From positions 81,559 through 145,558 of the forward strand of contig CACGMO010000001.1 of NCBI GenBank assembly GCA_902574225.1: a stretch of DNA of 64,000 bases, read 5' to 3'. Position numbers and translations under genes: made by a program. The DNA is from an uncultured Alphaproteobacteria bacterium (lineage in GTDB: Bacteria; Pseudomonadota; Alphaproteobacteria; Rhodobacterales; Rhodobacteraceae). The notes under the pieces were generated by a model. The model had not been told where the DNA came from, did not search any database, and was given only the letters and a program-made list of their open reading frames with translations. Shown here in pieces: positions 49,017 to 57,214 of this stretch (the stretch's first letter is position 1; each line of letters begins with the position of its first letter).

Positions 49017-50392
49017 GTTATATACTCGTAGTTGATGATGAAAAAGATATCAGAGATTTAATCAGCCAGATCTTATTTGAAGCGGGTCATACAGTAAAGT
49101 TGGCATACAACTCAACGTCTGCAATCGATTACATTAATAATGGGGAGCCAGAACTAATTATATTAGATATTTGGCTCAAAGATAGTGAAATGGATGGTAT
49201 TGAAATCCTTAAATCAGTAAGGCAAAATAATCCTTTGTGTCCTGTAGTTGTGATATCTGGGCATGGAAATATAGAAATAGCTGTTGCAGCTGTAAAACAA
49301 GGCGCATACGACTTTATTGAAAAGCCATTCAATATTGATCAACTTCTACTTGTCATTAATAGAGCTTTAGAAGCATCACGTTTAAGAAAAGAAGTTTTTT
49401 CCTTACAAAATAAAGAAATAAATGAAAGTCGTATGGTTGGTGGAACAGGTGCTTTCAAAATATTAAAACAAAAGCTGGATAAATTGATTAAATCGAATGG
49501 ACGAATACTTATTTCGGGCCCGTCAGGGTCTGGAAAAGAAATTGCTGCAAGATATATACATCAAAACTCGCAACGTGCAAATAATAGGTTTTTAACTGTT
49601 GCATGCGCATCGATCCAATCTGAAAAAATGGAGGAGCTCTTCTTTGGTCAAGAAATTGAAGGAAAAATTAACCCAGGTCTTTTTGAGCAAGCTCATGGAG
49701 GAACATTGTTTTTTGATGAAGTTGCAGATCTGCCTATTGGTACGCAAGCAAAAATATTAAGAATTCTTGTTGATCAAGTTTTTTTTAGGGTTGGTGGTAA
49801 AAATGTTGTCAGAGTAAATTGCAGAATAATTTCTTCCACTTCAAAGGATCTAACCAAAGAGATAGACGATGGCAACTTTAAAGAAGAGCTTTTTCATAGG
49901 TTTAATGTGGTGCCGATAAGAATTCCATCTCTTGAAGAGAGAATTCTTGATATTCCATTATTGGCCACTCATTTTATTGATTGGTTAGCTAAAAATGAAG
50001 GATTACCAAATAAAAAATTGACAGAAGCTGCTATTAGAAAATTACAAAATATGAGCTGGCCAGGTAATATTAGGCAGTTAAAAAATACTATCGAAAGAGC
50101 ACTTATTTTAGGTGCTAGTAAAACCGTTGTTAATCCTGATGATGTTTTTGAGTTTATAGATACTGAAAAAAATAATTTCCACGGAAATGTATTGGACTTT
50201 AATAGCGAGTTTTTTGCAGATAAATCCCTTAGATCAGCAAGAGAAGAATTTGAAAGAGCTTACTTAAAGTACCAAATAAGCAAGTTTGGTGGAAATGTGT
50301 CAAAGACCGCAAGTTACGTTGGAATGGAAAGGTCTGCACTTCACAGAAAAATGAAACTACTGAATATAGAAAGCACATTAAAAGAGAAATAA
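49013..50392 (+). CDS. ntrX: Response regulator NtrX (no GAFTGA motif)
   Basis: Partner of NtrY, 459 aa. The receiver domain has Asp52 in IILDIWLKDSEMDG and the KPF lysine. The AAA+ domain has Walker A GPSGSGKE (169-176) and Walker B TLFFDEVAD. The GAFTGA position is replaced by FGQEIEGKINPGLFEQAHGG, as is usual for NtrX of Rhodobacterales-type lineages. The C-terminal Fis-type helix-turn-helix (GGNVSKTASYVGMERSALHR) is intact. It likely acts without sigma-54. Confidence 0.96.
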   Translation: MSYILVVDDEKDIRDLISQILFEAGHTVKLAYNSTSAIDYINNGEPELIILDIWLKDSEMDGIEILKSVRQNNPLCPVVVISGHGNIEIAVAAVKQGAYDFIEKPFNIDQLLLVINRALEASRLRKEVFSLQNKEINESRMVGGTGAFKILKQKLDKLIKSNGRILISGPSGSGKEIAARYIHQNSQRANNRFLTVACASIQSEKMEELFFGQEIEGKINPGLFEQAHGGTLFFDEVADLPIGTQAKILRILVDQVFFRVGGKNVVRVNCRIISSTSKDLTKEIDDGNFKEELFHRFNVVPIRIPSLEERILDIPLLATHFIDWLAKNEGLPNKKLTEAAIRKLQNMSWPGNIRQLKNTIERALILGASKTVVNPDDVFEFIDTEKNNFHGNVLDFNSEFFADKSLRSAREEFERAYLKYQISKFGGNVSKTASYVGMERSALHRKMKLLNIESTLKEK

Positions 50393-50413
50393 CAAACTAA
50401 TAAAGGAAAAATT

Positions 50414-51793
50414 ATGAAAATTATAGTTTGTGGTGCCGGTCAAGTTGGATTGCAAATAGCAAAGCATCTTGCTGACGAAAGAATGGACGTAATAGTTATT
50501 GATAAGTCGTCAGACCTAATTAAAAAAGTAGTTGATGAGCTAGATGTTTCTGCTGTCTGTGGCTATGCTTCTTATCCAAACGTTTTGGAACGCGCTGGAG
50601 CACATGATGCAGATATGATTATCGCTGCCACACTGTCTGATGAAGTTAATATGGTTACATGCCAAATTGCTCATTCTATATTTTCTATCCCAAGAAAAAT
50701 TGCGAGGATCAGATCAAACTTTTATCTTGAGGAAAATTATTCTAGCTATTATCGATCTGATCATCTTCCAATAGATGAGATAATATCTCCCGAGAGGGAG
50801 ATTGCAGAAGGTTTATTAAAACGGTTAGAGGTTCCTGTTGCTTTTGAAGCGACAGAATTTTTAGACGGGTCTGCTGTCTTGATTGGGCTTACTTTAAAAG
50901 AAGAGTGCGCTGTGTTATCAACCCCTTTAAGGCAGTTGTCCGAGCTTTTTTCTACTTTGAATGCTATTGTAGTTGGAATTAGAAGAGGCAGTAATCTTTT
51001 TGTTCCAAATCCTGAAGATGAATTACAACCGCATGATAATATTTATGTTTTTAGTGACAAAAAAGATCTCAATCGGACGATTGAGATTTTTGATAAAAAA
51101 AGCTTTATTGGTAAGTCAATCGTAATCTTAGGAATGGGAGCTATAGGACAAAACTTAGCTAAAATGTTAGAAAATAAGAAAAACGAGGGTATAAATGTTA
51201 AGGTTATAGAGAAATCAAAAGATAGGGCAGTCGATGCGGCTGAATTGCTGGAGAAGACGGTTGTTTTGAACGGAGATGGTCTTGATACTGAGACCCTGGA
51301 CGAGGCCAATGTTGCACTATCTGATTTCTTTGTTGCTCTAACTGATGATGATAAAACTAATTTAATTGCATGTTCAAAAGCAAAAGCTTTTGGTTGCAAG
51401 TTTACGATGGCGCTAATTAATGACCCGTCATTGGATAAAATGATCGCAACGATGGGTATAGATTCTTATATTAGCCCTAAGTCGATTACGGTCTCATCAA
51501 TTTTACGTAATATAAGGCACGGAATGGTTAGGTCTGTATATTCTGTAGGTGATGGTGAAGCCGAAGTTTTGGAGTTTCGTGTGCTAGAATCTTCACCTAT
51601 TGCAGGTAAAACTTTGAAAGACGTAGATTGGCCTAAAGACTCCTTAGTCGGTTTATTAAAGAAAGATACTGAAGTCTTAGTGCCTAGAGGTAATACTAGA
51701 TTTGAAACAGGAGCTGTATTAACAGTGTTCTGTTTAAGAGACGACATAAATAAGGTAGAAAATTTGTTTCAAGTGGGCGTAGACTTTTTTTAA
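50414..51793 (+). CDS. trkA: Trk potassium uptake regulatory protein TrkA
   Basis: Peripheral NAD-binding regulator of the Trk/Ktr potassium channel. It has 459 aa with two tandem RCK_N-RCK_C units. The first Rossmann motif is KIIVCGAGQVGLQIAKHLAD, the second SIVILGMGAIGQNLAKML. The channel subunit TrkH is not in the window. AAAGGAAAA precedes the ATG. It sits between ntrX and hfq, a conserved alphaproteobacterial order. Confidence 0.95.
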   Translation: MKIIVCGAGQVGLQIAKHLADERMDVIVIDKSSDLIKKVVDELDVSAVCGYASYPNVLERAGAHDADMIIAATLSDEVNMVTCQIAHSIFSIPRKIARIRSNFYLEENYSSYYRSDHLPIDEIISPEREIAEGLLKRLEVPVAFEATEFLDGSAVLIGLTLKEECAVLSTPLRQLSELFSTLNAIVVGIRRGSNLFVPNPEDELQPHDNIYVFSDKKDLNRTIEIFDKKSFIGKSIVILGMGAIGQNLAKMLENKKNEGINVKVIEKSKDRAVDAAELLEKTVVLNGDGLDTETLDEANVALSDFFVALTDDDKTNLIACSKAKAFGCKFTMALINDPSLDKMIATMGIDSYISPKSITVSSILRNIRHGMVRSVYSVGDGEAEVLEFRVLESSPIAGKTLKDVDWPKDSLVGLLKKDTEVLVPRGNTRFETGAVLTVFCLRDDINKVENLFQVGVDFF

Positions 51794-51835
51794 AAAAGTG
51801 CTAACCTTAATATTAACAATCGGGGGCACTGGAAA

Positions 51836-52078
51836 ATGGCGTCATCACAATCAAGTTTGCAAGATACATTTCTTAACTCTGTAAGAAAAAGTAGAAATCC
51901 TGTAACACTTTTTTTGGTAAATGGGGTTAAGCTTCAAGGGGTTATTACTTGGTTTGATAATTTTTCTGTTCTTTTGAGAAGAGAAGGAACCGTACAGCTG
52001 GTCTATAAACATGCTATTTCAACTATTATGCCTTCGCTTCCTATTGATCTATTAGGTGAAGACAGTGAAGAAGAGTAG
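51836..52078 (+). CDS. hfq: RNA chaperone Hfq
   Basis: Hexameric Sm-like protein that pairs small RNAs with mRNAs. It has 80 aa. Sm1 ([34 protein letters not shown]) and Sm2 (YKHAIST) are complete, including the distal-face and proximal-face residues. It ends in a short acidic tail (GEDSEEE). The start is preceded by GGGGG. It is followed by hflX 10 bp later. Confidence 0.97.
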   Translation: MASSQSSLQDTFLNSVRKSRNPVTLFLVNGVKLQGVITWFDNFSVLLRREGTVQLVYKHAISTIMPSLPIDLLGEDSEEE

Positions 52079-52088
52079 AAGCTAGAAA

Positions 52089-53348
52089 TTGCGTACTTAT
52101 GTTATTTCTGTAATTCTTCAGGGCCAACAGAATAACTATTTTAAAGATGATGAATTTTTTCAATTAGCTCGATCATTAAGCGCTTTAAGTATCAAAAGAA
52201 AATCCGTTATACGTTTAACTAAAAGTCACCCGGCTTTTTTTTTATCGAAGGGACACTTAAATAATATCAGAAATTACGTTGCAGATAATGATATTGGACT
52301 TGTTTTAATAGATAATCCTTTGTCTCCTGTTCAACAAAGAAATCTTGAAAAAAAGCTTATTTCCAAAGTTCTTGACAGAACTGGTCTGGTTTTAGAGATT
52401 TTTGGGAGTAGAGCTCAATCGAAAGAGGGGATGCTTCAAGTAGAACTCGCACACCTCTTGCACCAAAAATCACGTTTGGTAAGAAGTTGGACTCATTTAG
52501 AAAGACAGAGAGGGGGGAAAGGATTTCTTGGTGGTCCTGGAGAAACGCAGATTGAATCTGATAGAAGAAGTTTATCATCTAAAATAGTTAACATTAGAAA
52601 ATCTATCAGCAAAGTAAGAAAGACAAGAAATGTGCAAAGAAACCAAAGATTAAAAAATAGTATACCTTTGGTTTCCTTTGTAGGATATACAAACGCTGGA
52701 AAATCAACGCTATTCAATGCTTTTCCAAACAAAAAAACAAAAGCAGAAAACAGGCTATTTTCAACTCTTGATCCTTATTTAAAAAAGTGTGGATCACACA
52801 AAAAAGAGTATATAATTTCTGATACCGTTGGCTTTATTAGAGATCTACCTACTTCGTTAGTGATCGCTTTTAGAGCAACGCTCGAAGAAATAGCGTTTTC
52901 AGACCTTATTGTTCATGTGGTAGATGTATCAGACGAATTCGCAGATAAAAATGCGGAAGTGGTCTATAATACTTTAGAGGCATTGGATGTAGATATTGGA
53001 GATAAAAATAGGATTATTGAAGTGCATAATAAAATTGACATTAGTATGCATCAAAGGTTTCCACCCTTTTTAAAAGGACTGGAAAAGGACAAAATTTTTT
53101 CTATTTCTGCAAAAAAAAAACAGGGTCTAGAGAATCTTTTTCAAGGAATTGAAAATAAATTGTATAGACAAATAATAAAAGAAAATATTGTTTTAGATGT
53201 AACTGAGACGGAAAAAATTAAGTGGCTTTATAAAAATCAGTTAGTGAAATCCTCTGAGTTGAAAGAAAGCGATATAAAACTTGAATTGATATGGGATGGA
53301 GAAGAGAGACAAAAATTTAATGAAATTTTTGTGGGGACGTTTTTATAA
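52089..53348 (+). CDS. hflX: GTPase HflX
   Basis: Ribosome-associated GTPase that splits stalled or stressed ribosomes. It has 419 aa. The N-terminal nucleotide-binding domain and the glycine-rich linker (RQRGGKGFLGGPGETQIESD) precede the G domain: G1 GYTNAGKST, G3 DTVGFI, G4 HNKID, G5 SAKKKQG. The start is a TTG at 52089. Its 3' end overlaps the end of a decayed gene on the other strand by about 32 bp. Confidence 0.95.
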   Translation: MRTYVISVILQGQQNNYFKDDEFFQLARSLSALSIKRKSVIRLTKSHPAFFLSKGHLNNIRNYVADNDIGLVLIDNPLSPVQQRNLEKKLISKVLDRTGLVLEIFGSRAQSKEGMLQVELAHLLHQKSRLVRSWTHLERQRGGKGFLGGPGETQIESDRRSLSSKIVNIRKSISKVRKTRNVQRNQRLKNSIPLVSFVGYTNAGKSTLFNAFPNKKTKAENRLFSTLDPYLKKCGSHKKEYIISDTVGFIRDLPTSLVIAFRATLEEIAFSDLIVHVVDVSDEFADKNAEVVYNTLEALDVDIGDKNRIIEVHNKIDISMHQRFPPFLKGLEKDKIFSISAKKKQGLENLFQGIENKLYRQIIKENIVLDVTETEKIKWLYKNQLVKSSELKESDIKLELIWDGEERQKFNEIFVGTFL

Positions 53349-53982
53349 TTTGAAAGAAAGGAGAAATATCAAAATCTTTCGGTAAGCAATAAGTAGGATT
53401 GCGCAATACTATTGACTCGAGCTTATCTTTAAATGGAAGAATCGGGTGGTGTATTTCCTTGAAAGCTTCTGGGATTAGAGTAGAACAAATAGCTTTTGTT
53501 GGATCTCCAGCACCAATTCCAATTTAATTCTTTCTCAGCTTTTTTGGAACTTGCGGAGTCGCAAAAATATAGCGAATTAAGTTTATGATGTTTTTTAAAT
53601 CATATTTTGAACCTATTTTTTTAGTTAAATAGTTAATTAGAATTTTTCTTTTTTTATTGTTTAAGAATACCGGTCTACATATCCAAAGATTATGATGCAT
53701 ATAAACGTCAATATCTTTAATATGCATCCATCAACTGCCGTAACTTCAATCGAACAGTGACTTAAAGACCCTGCTTTGCCAATAAAGATTGCAGCATGAG
53801 ACCAATTAGAACTGGTAATGAATTGAATTGCTTACCCGACTCTGTCCTTCGACTAAAACTACATCACCCGGTTCTAAAGCAGATTTTATATCATCGATAC
53901 TAATCCTGAAGTAATGATCTTCACATATTTGATCCTTAGTCAGATACTTCGCCAGCTGAGTGCCAATGAGTCGTAATAACAT
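53317..53982 (-). pseudogene. Decayed YiiX/C92-type permuted papain-like lipid-associated hydrolase
   Basis: Three frames together encode a protein resembling the YiiX/YaeF-type permuted papain family. The first piece (53806-53982) gives GTQLAKYLTKDQICEDHYFR and PGDVVLVEGQSRVSNSI, then stops. The second frame gives SNWSHAAIFIGKAGSLSHCS, with the catalytic His. The third (53524-53727) gives LWICRPVFL and KIGSKYDLKNIINLIRY and ends at TAA 53524-53526. Reading on in that frame gives GDPTKAICSTLIPEAF, with the catalytic Cys, and KDFDISPFFQIIK. Two frameshifts and one stop make it a pseudogene. It begins 8 bp after tdk. Confidence 0.8.
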
Positions 53983-53990
53983 AAATTTGT

Positions 53991-54569
53991 CTAACTCTCC
54001 ATTAGCTGGCGCCAGTGGATTCGGCATAGGGACTCATATAAATCATTTCCTCCAATCTGTATTTGAGATCCATCTCTAATGGGTTTGTTGTTAGTCGATT
54101 TCCTAACCACCATAGTAGCTTTTTTCCCACAATGGCATATTGTCTTTATTTCCTTTAACTCATCTGCTAAGCCAAGTAGCGCAGAAGACCCTGGAAATAA
54201 ATTACCCTGAAAGTCAACCCTAAGTCCGTAACACAAAACCGGTAGAAAGAGGTCATCAACAGCTCTTGCAAGTTGCCAAACTTGCTCTTTAGTTAAGAAT
54301 TGAGCTTCATCAATTAAAACACATGCAATTGGAGAGCTTTTTTGTTTTGATTTCAATAGGTTATACAAGTTAAGTCTGTCGTTGAATGTATCAGCTTGCT
54401 TCTCTATTCCTATCCTGCTAGCTATTTTCCCTTCACCAGATCTATTATCAATTTCTGCTGTTAAAAGGTAGGGCACCATACCCCTTTCCTCATAGTTATG
54501 CGCGGCTTGTAATAGAATTGTTGATTTTCCTGCATTCATAGTTGAATAGTTGAAAAATAACTTGGCCAT
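53991..54569 (-). CDS. tdk: Thymidine kinase
   Basis: Phosphorylates thymidine to dTMP for salvage. It has 192 aa and is of the type II (zinc-containing, TK1-like) form. The P-loop is STMNAGKST (9-17), Walker B is VLIDEAQFL, and the lasso region carries zinc-binding Cys in CHCGKK and SLCRIH. The GLRVDFQGNLFPGSSALL segment is standard. It is preceded 3 bp upstream by the BKACE gene and followed by a pseudogene. Confidence 0.95.
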   Translation of the reverse strand: MAKLFFNYSTMNAGKSTILLQAAHNYEERGMVPYLLTAEIDNRSGEGKIASRIGIEKQADTFNDRLNLYNLLKSKQKSSPIACVLIDEAQFLTKEQVWQLARAVDDLFLPVLCYGLRVDFQGNLFPGSSALLGLADELKEIKTICHCGKKATMVVRKSTNNKPIRDGSQIQIGGNDLYESLCRIHWRQLMES

Positions 54570-54572
54570 AAC

Positions 54573-55400
54573 TTATCCTAACTCTAAAATTTCACGTGCT
54601 TTTTTCCAAGAGGCGATAGGTCTATTGTACTGTTCGCAAATTTCTTTAACAATCTTTACTAAGCTAGCGTTTGAAGGCGCCAATGTCTCTTTATCAATTC
54701 TGATGTTGTCTTCCAATCCAGTTCTAACGTGTCCCCCCAATTTAATACACCATTCATTTAAAATCTTCTGATTTTTTCCAATCCCTGCACCACACCATAA
54801 AGCTTTTGGCAAAAGTCTATTAACTGTCTTTATATAATATTCAAAAACATCAAAATCTGCTGGCATAGCATTTTTTACCCCCATAACAAATTGAATATAC
54901 AAATTTCCTTGTAATTTATTCTGTTTAGCTAAACTAGCTGCTTGATGAATATGAGATAAATCAAATATCTCTATTTCAGGTTTAACAGAATTTTTAATCA
55001 TTTCTTCTGCGAGCCACTCAACAAGATCTGGAGGGTTCTCATAAACTCTTGTGGGAAAATTATTTGAGCCAACAGTTAACGAAGCCATGTCTGGTCTTAG
55101 GCTAAGCATTTTTCCTCGGTCAAAACCATGGCCTGAGCGACCACCTGTAGAAAGTTGGATGATCATACCAGGACAATATTTTTCGATACCCTCTTTCAAT
55201 CTTCTATATTTATCAGGGTCTATGCTAGGTGTCCCATCATCATTACGAACATGACAATGGGCTATGCTAGCGCCTAACTCAAAGCATTCTTGAGTACTTT
55301 CTATCTGTTCCGATATGCTTATTGGCACTGCAGGGTTATCTTTTTTTGTAGGGACAGAGCCTGTAATTGCAACACATATGATACACGGATCAATCATCAT
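54573..55400 (-). CDS. Beta-keto acid cleavage enzyme (BKACE / Kce family)
   Basis: A 275-aa zinc-dependent enzyme of the 3-keto-5-aminohexanoate cleavage family (DUF849). Members condense a beta-keto acid with acetyl-CoA and cleave it to acetoacetyl-CoA and a second product. Seen: VAITGSVPTKKDNPAVPISI, the metal-binding HCHVRND, STGGRSGHG and the C-terminal GGHVRTGLEDNIRID. Substrate cannot be assigned. It is divergent from the VOC gene across 78 bp, so it may belong to the catabolic cluster to its right. Its acetoacetyl-CoA product connects with aacS metabolism (inference). Confidence 0.9.
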   Translation of the reverse strand: MMIDPCIICVAITGSVPTKKDNPAVPISISEQIESTQECFELGASIAHCHVRNDDGTPSIDPDKYRRLKEGIEKYCPGMIIQLSTGGRSGHGFDRGKMLSLRPDMASLTVGSNNFPTRVYENPPDLVEWLAEEMIKNSVKPEIEIFDLSHIHQAASLAKQNKLQGNLYIQFVMGVKNAMPADFDVFEYYIKTVNRLLPKALWCGAGIGKNQKILNEWCIKLGGHVRTGLEDNIRIDKETLAPSNASLVKIVKEICEQYNRPIASWKKAREILELG

Positions 55401-55478
55401 GGTAATATAGGTTGAAATAAGGTAAATTAAAAATAAAATATCGTTGGATTATGTGTTCTTATCTTATTAAGGTTAATC

Positions 55479-56315
55479 ATGTATTACGCTGCTTTTAACT
55501 CTAATGCCTACCTACACCATATTGCTTTGAACACTACCCGTCCTTTGGAATTAGCTAAGTTTTATGAAAAAGCCTTATCTATAGAAAGGAAACCAGTAAA
55601 AGGTGGTTGGGTTTTATCCGGGGCTAGAAGGAAAGTTCTTATATTGAGCAATAAACAAAATTGCCTGGGATTTGTAAGTTTTGCCTGTCAAGATAGCCAC
55701 TCTTTCAAAGTCTTAAAAAGAAATTTCATGGAAAAGGGCATAGATACATTCCAAGATGATAATTCTCTATTTATTCATGATAATTTCTATATTTTTGACT
55801 GCGACGGCAATAAAATTTATTTTGGACTTTCCAAAAATAAAAAGGATAAAATTTCGAATCTCTATGCTCCTCTACAGCATATCACTTTCACCTCAGAAAA
55901 CTTAGACGATTTCGTCGATTTTTATGTAAACAAACTTGGATTTAAAATTTCAGATAAAGTTATTAATAAAAGGGGTCAGCTCACAACTTGCTTTATGAGG
56001 TCAAACCAAGAGCATCACACCGTTGCATGTTTTTTAAGCAACAAAACGGGCTTAGATCATTATAGTTTTGAAGCAGGAACATGGGAATGGATTAAAAATT
56101 GGTGTGATCATTTTTCCAAGCAAGATATTCAATTGATTTGGGGGCCAGGTCGTCATGGCCCGGGGAATAATCTTTTTGCATTTATAGAAGATCTTGACGG
56201 GAATAAAATTGAGATTTCTGCTGAGTTAGAAATTGTTCATGATAGGCAAACTAAAAAATGGCCTCATGAACCAAAAACGTTAAATTTATGGGGTAATGCA
56301 ATAATGCGCTCCTAA
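55479..56315 (+). CDS. Two-domain VOC protein, extradiol dioxygenase-like
   Basis: A 278-aa protein with two VOC modules, as in type I extradiol ring-cleavage dioxygenases. The metal ligands of the second module are visible: His134 (LQHITF), His194 (LDHYSF) and Glu245 (KIEISAE). His179-His180 in QEHHTVACF matches the catalytic second-sphere His. These suggest an iron-dependent ring-cleavage enzyme for a catechol-like substrate. The next gene, an FAH hydrolase, starts 12 bp later after AAAGGAGG. Confidence 0.85.
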   Translation: MYYAAFNSNAYLHHIALNTTRPLELAKFYEKALSIERKPVKGGWVLSGARRKVLILSNKQNCLGFVSFACQDSHSFKVLKRNFMEKGIDTFQDDNSLFIHDNFYIFDCDGNKIYFGLSKNKKDKISNLYAPLQHITFTSENLDDFVDFYVNKLGFKISDKVINKRGQLTTCFMRSNQEHHTVACFLSNKTGLDHYSFEAGTWEWIKNWCDHFSKQDIQLIWGPGRHGPGNNLFAFIEDLDGNKIEISAELEIVHDRQTKKWPHEPKTLNLWGNAIMRS

Positions 56316-56327
56316 AGGAGGAAATTT

Positions 56328-57197
56328 ATGAAATATGCAAGTTTTATTAGACTAGGTGAAACCTGTTTTGGAGTTTTCCATCAAGGTAAAATTTTTGACC
56401 TAACCTATCAATTAGCTGGGGGTTCTTCAAGCTTGAAGGAAGCTATTCATTTTGGAAGTATCCCAGATAATATACAAGAATTAGATAGCTATTTAGCTAA
56501 TGCCACAGCCTATGAACCTGCTGATATAACATTCCTACCTGTTATACCAGATCCAGGAAAGATTTTTTGTATTGGTCTGAACTATGAAAAGCATAGAAAA
56601 GAAACAGAAAGACCAGAGGTTCAGTATCCCACTATTTTTACTAGATTTGCAGAAAGCCAAGTGGCACATCGAGAAGCGGTAATTAAGCCTACCTTGTCTG
56701 ATAGAGTGGACTTTGAAGGTGAGTTGGCTGTTGTAATTGGAAAAGGTGGTAAAAACATCTCTTCAGAAGAAGCTTTGCAAAGCATTGCAGGATATACTTG
56801 TTATAACGATGTATCTATAAGGGATTACCAGAGACATACAAGTCAGTTTGTTCCAGGAAAAAACTTTTCAAAAACAGGCGGTTGTGGACCATTTTTAAAA
56901 TTAGCATCGTCAATAAAAAATTACCAAAGCTTAACTATTAAAACAATATTAAATGGCGAGGTTATGCAAGAAGCAAAGCTCGATCAATTGATTTTCAAGA
57001 TACCTGAGATAATCTCCTATATCTCTTCTTTTACTCCTTTAGTCGCAGGAGACATTATTGTCACGGGAACGCCTGGTGGAGTTGGGGATAGGCGAGATCC
57101 ACCTTTATATATGAAAAATGGTGATATTGTAGAAGTTGAAATTTCGGAAGTTGGTAAGCTAGTTAACCCGGTGCTCGACGAAAATATTATCCTTTAA
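56328..57197 (+). CDS. Fumarylacetoacetate hydrolase-family protein
   Basis: A 289-aa FAH-fold enzyme acting on ring-cleavage products as a hydrolase, hydratase or decarboxylase. Seen: the catalytic/metal region FCIGLNYEKHRKETER, DFEGELAVVIGKGGKNIS with the metal-binding Glu residues, the YNDVSIRDYQRHTSQFVPGK segment and TGTPGGVGDRRDPPLYMKNG. The short N-terminal domain is typical. AAAGGAGG lies just before the ATG. The position between a ring-cleavage VOC gene and a flavin hydroxylase supports a role in aromatic catabolism. Confidence 0.9.
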   Translation: MKYASFIRLGETCFGVFHQGKIFDLTYQLAGGSSSLKEAIHFGSIPDNIQELDSYLANATAYEPADITFLPVIPDPGKIFCIGLNYEKHRKETERPEVQYPTIFTRFAESQVAHREAVIKPTLSDRVDFEGELAVVIGKGGKNISSEEALQSIAGYTCYNDVSIRDYQRHTSQFVPGKNFSKTGGCGPFLKLASSIKNYQSLTIKTILNGEVMQEAKLDQLIFKIPEIISYISSFTPLVAGDIIVTGTPGGVGDRRDPPLYMKNGDIVEVEISEVGKLVNPVLDENIIL

Positions 57198-57214
57198 ATG
57201 CTTCTCAAATTATT

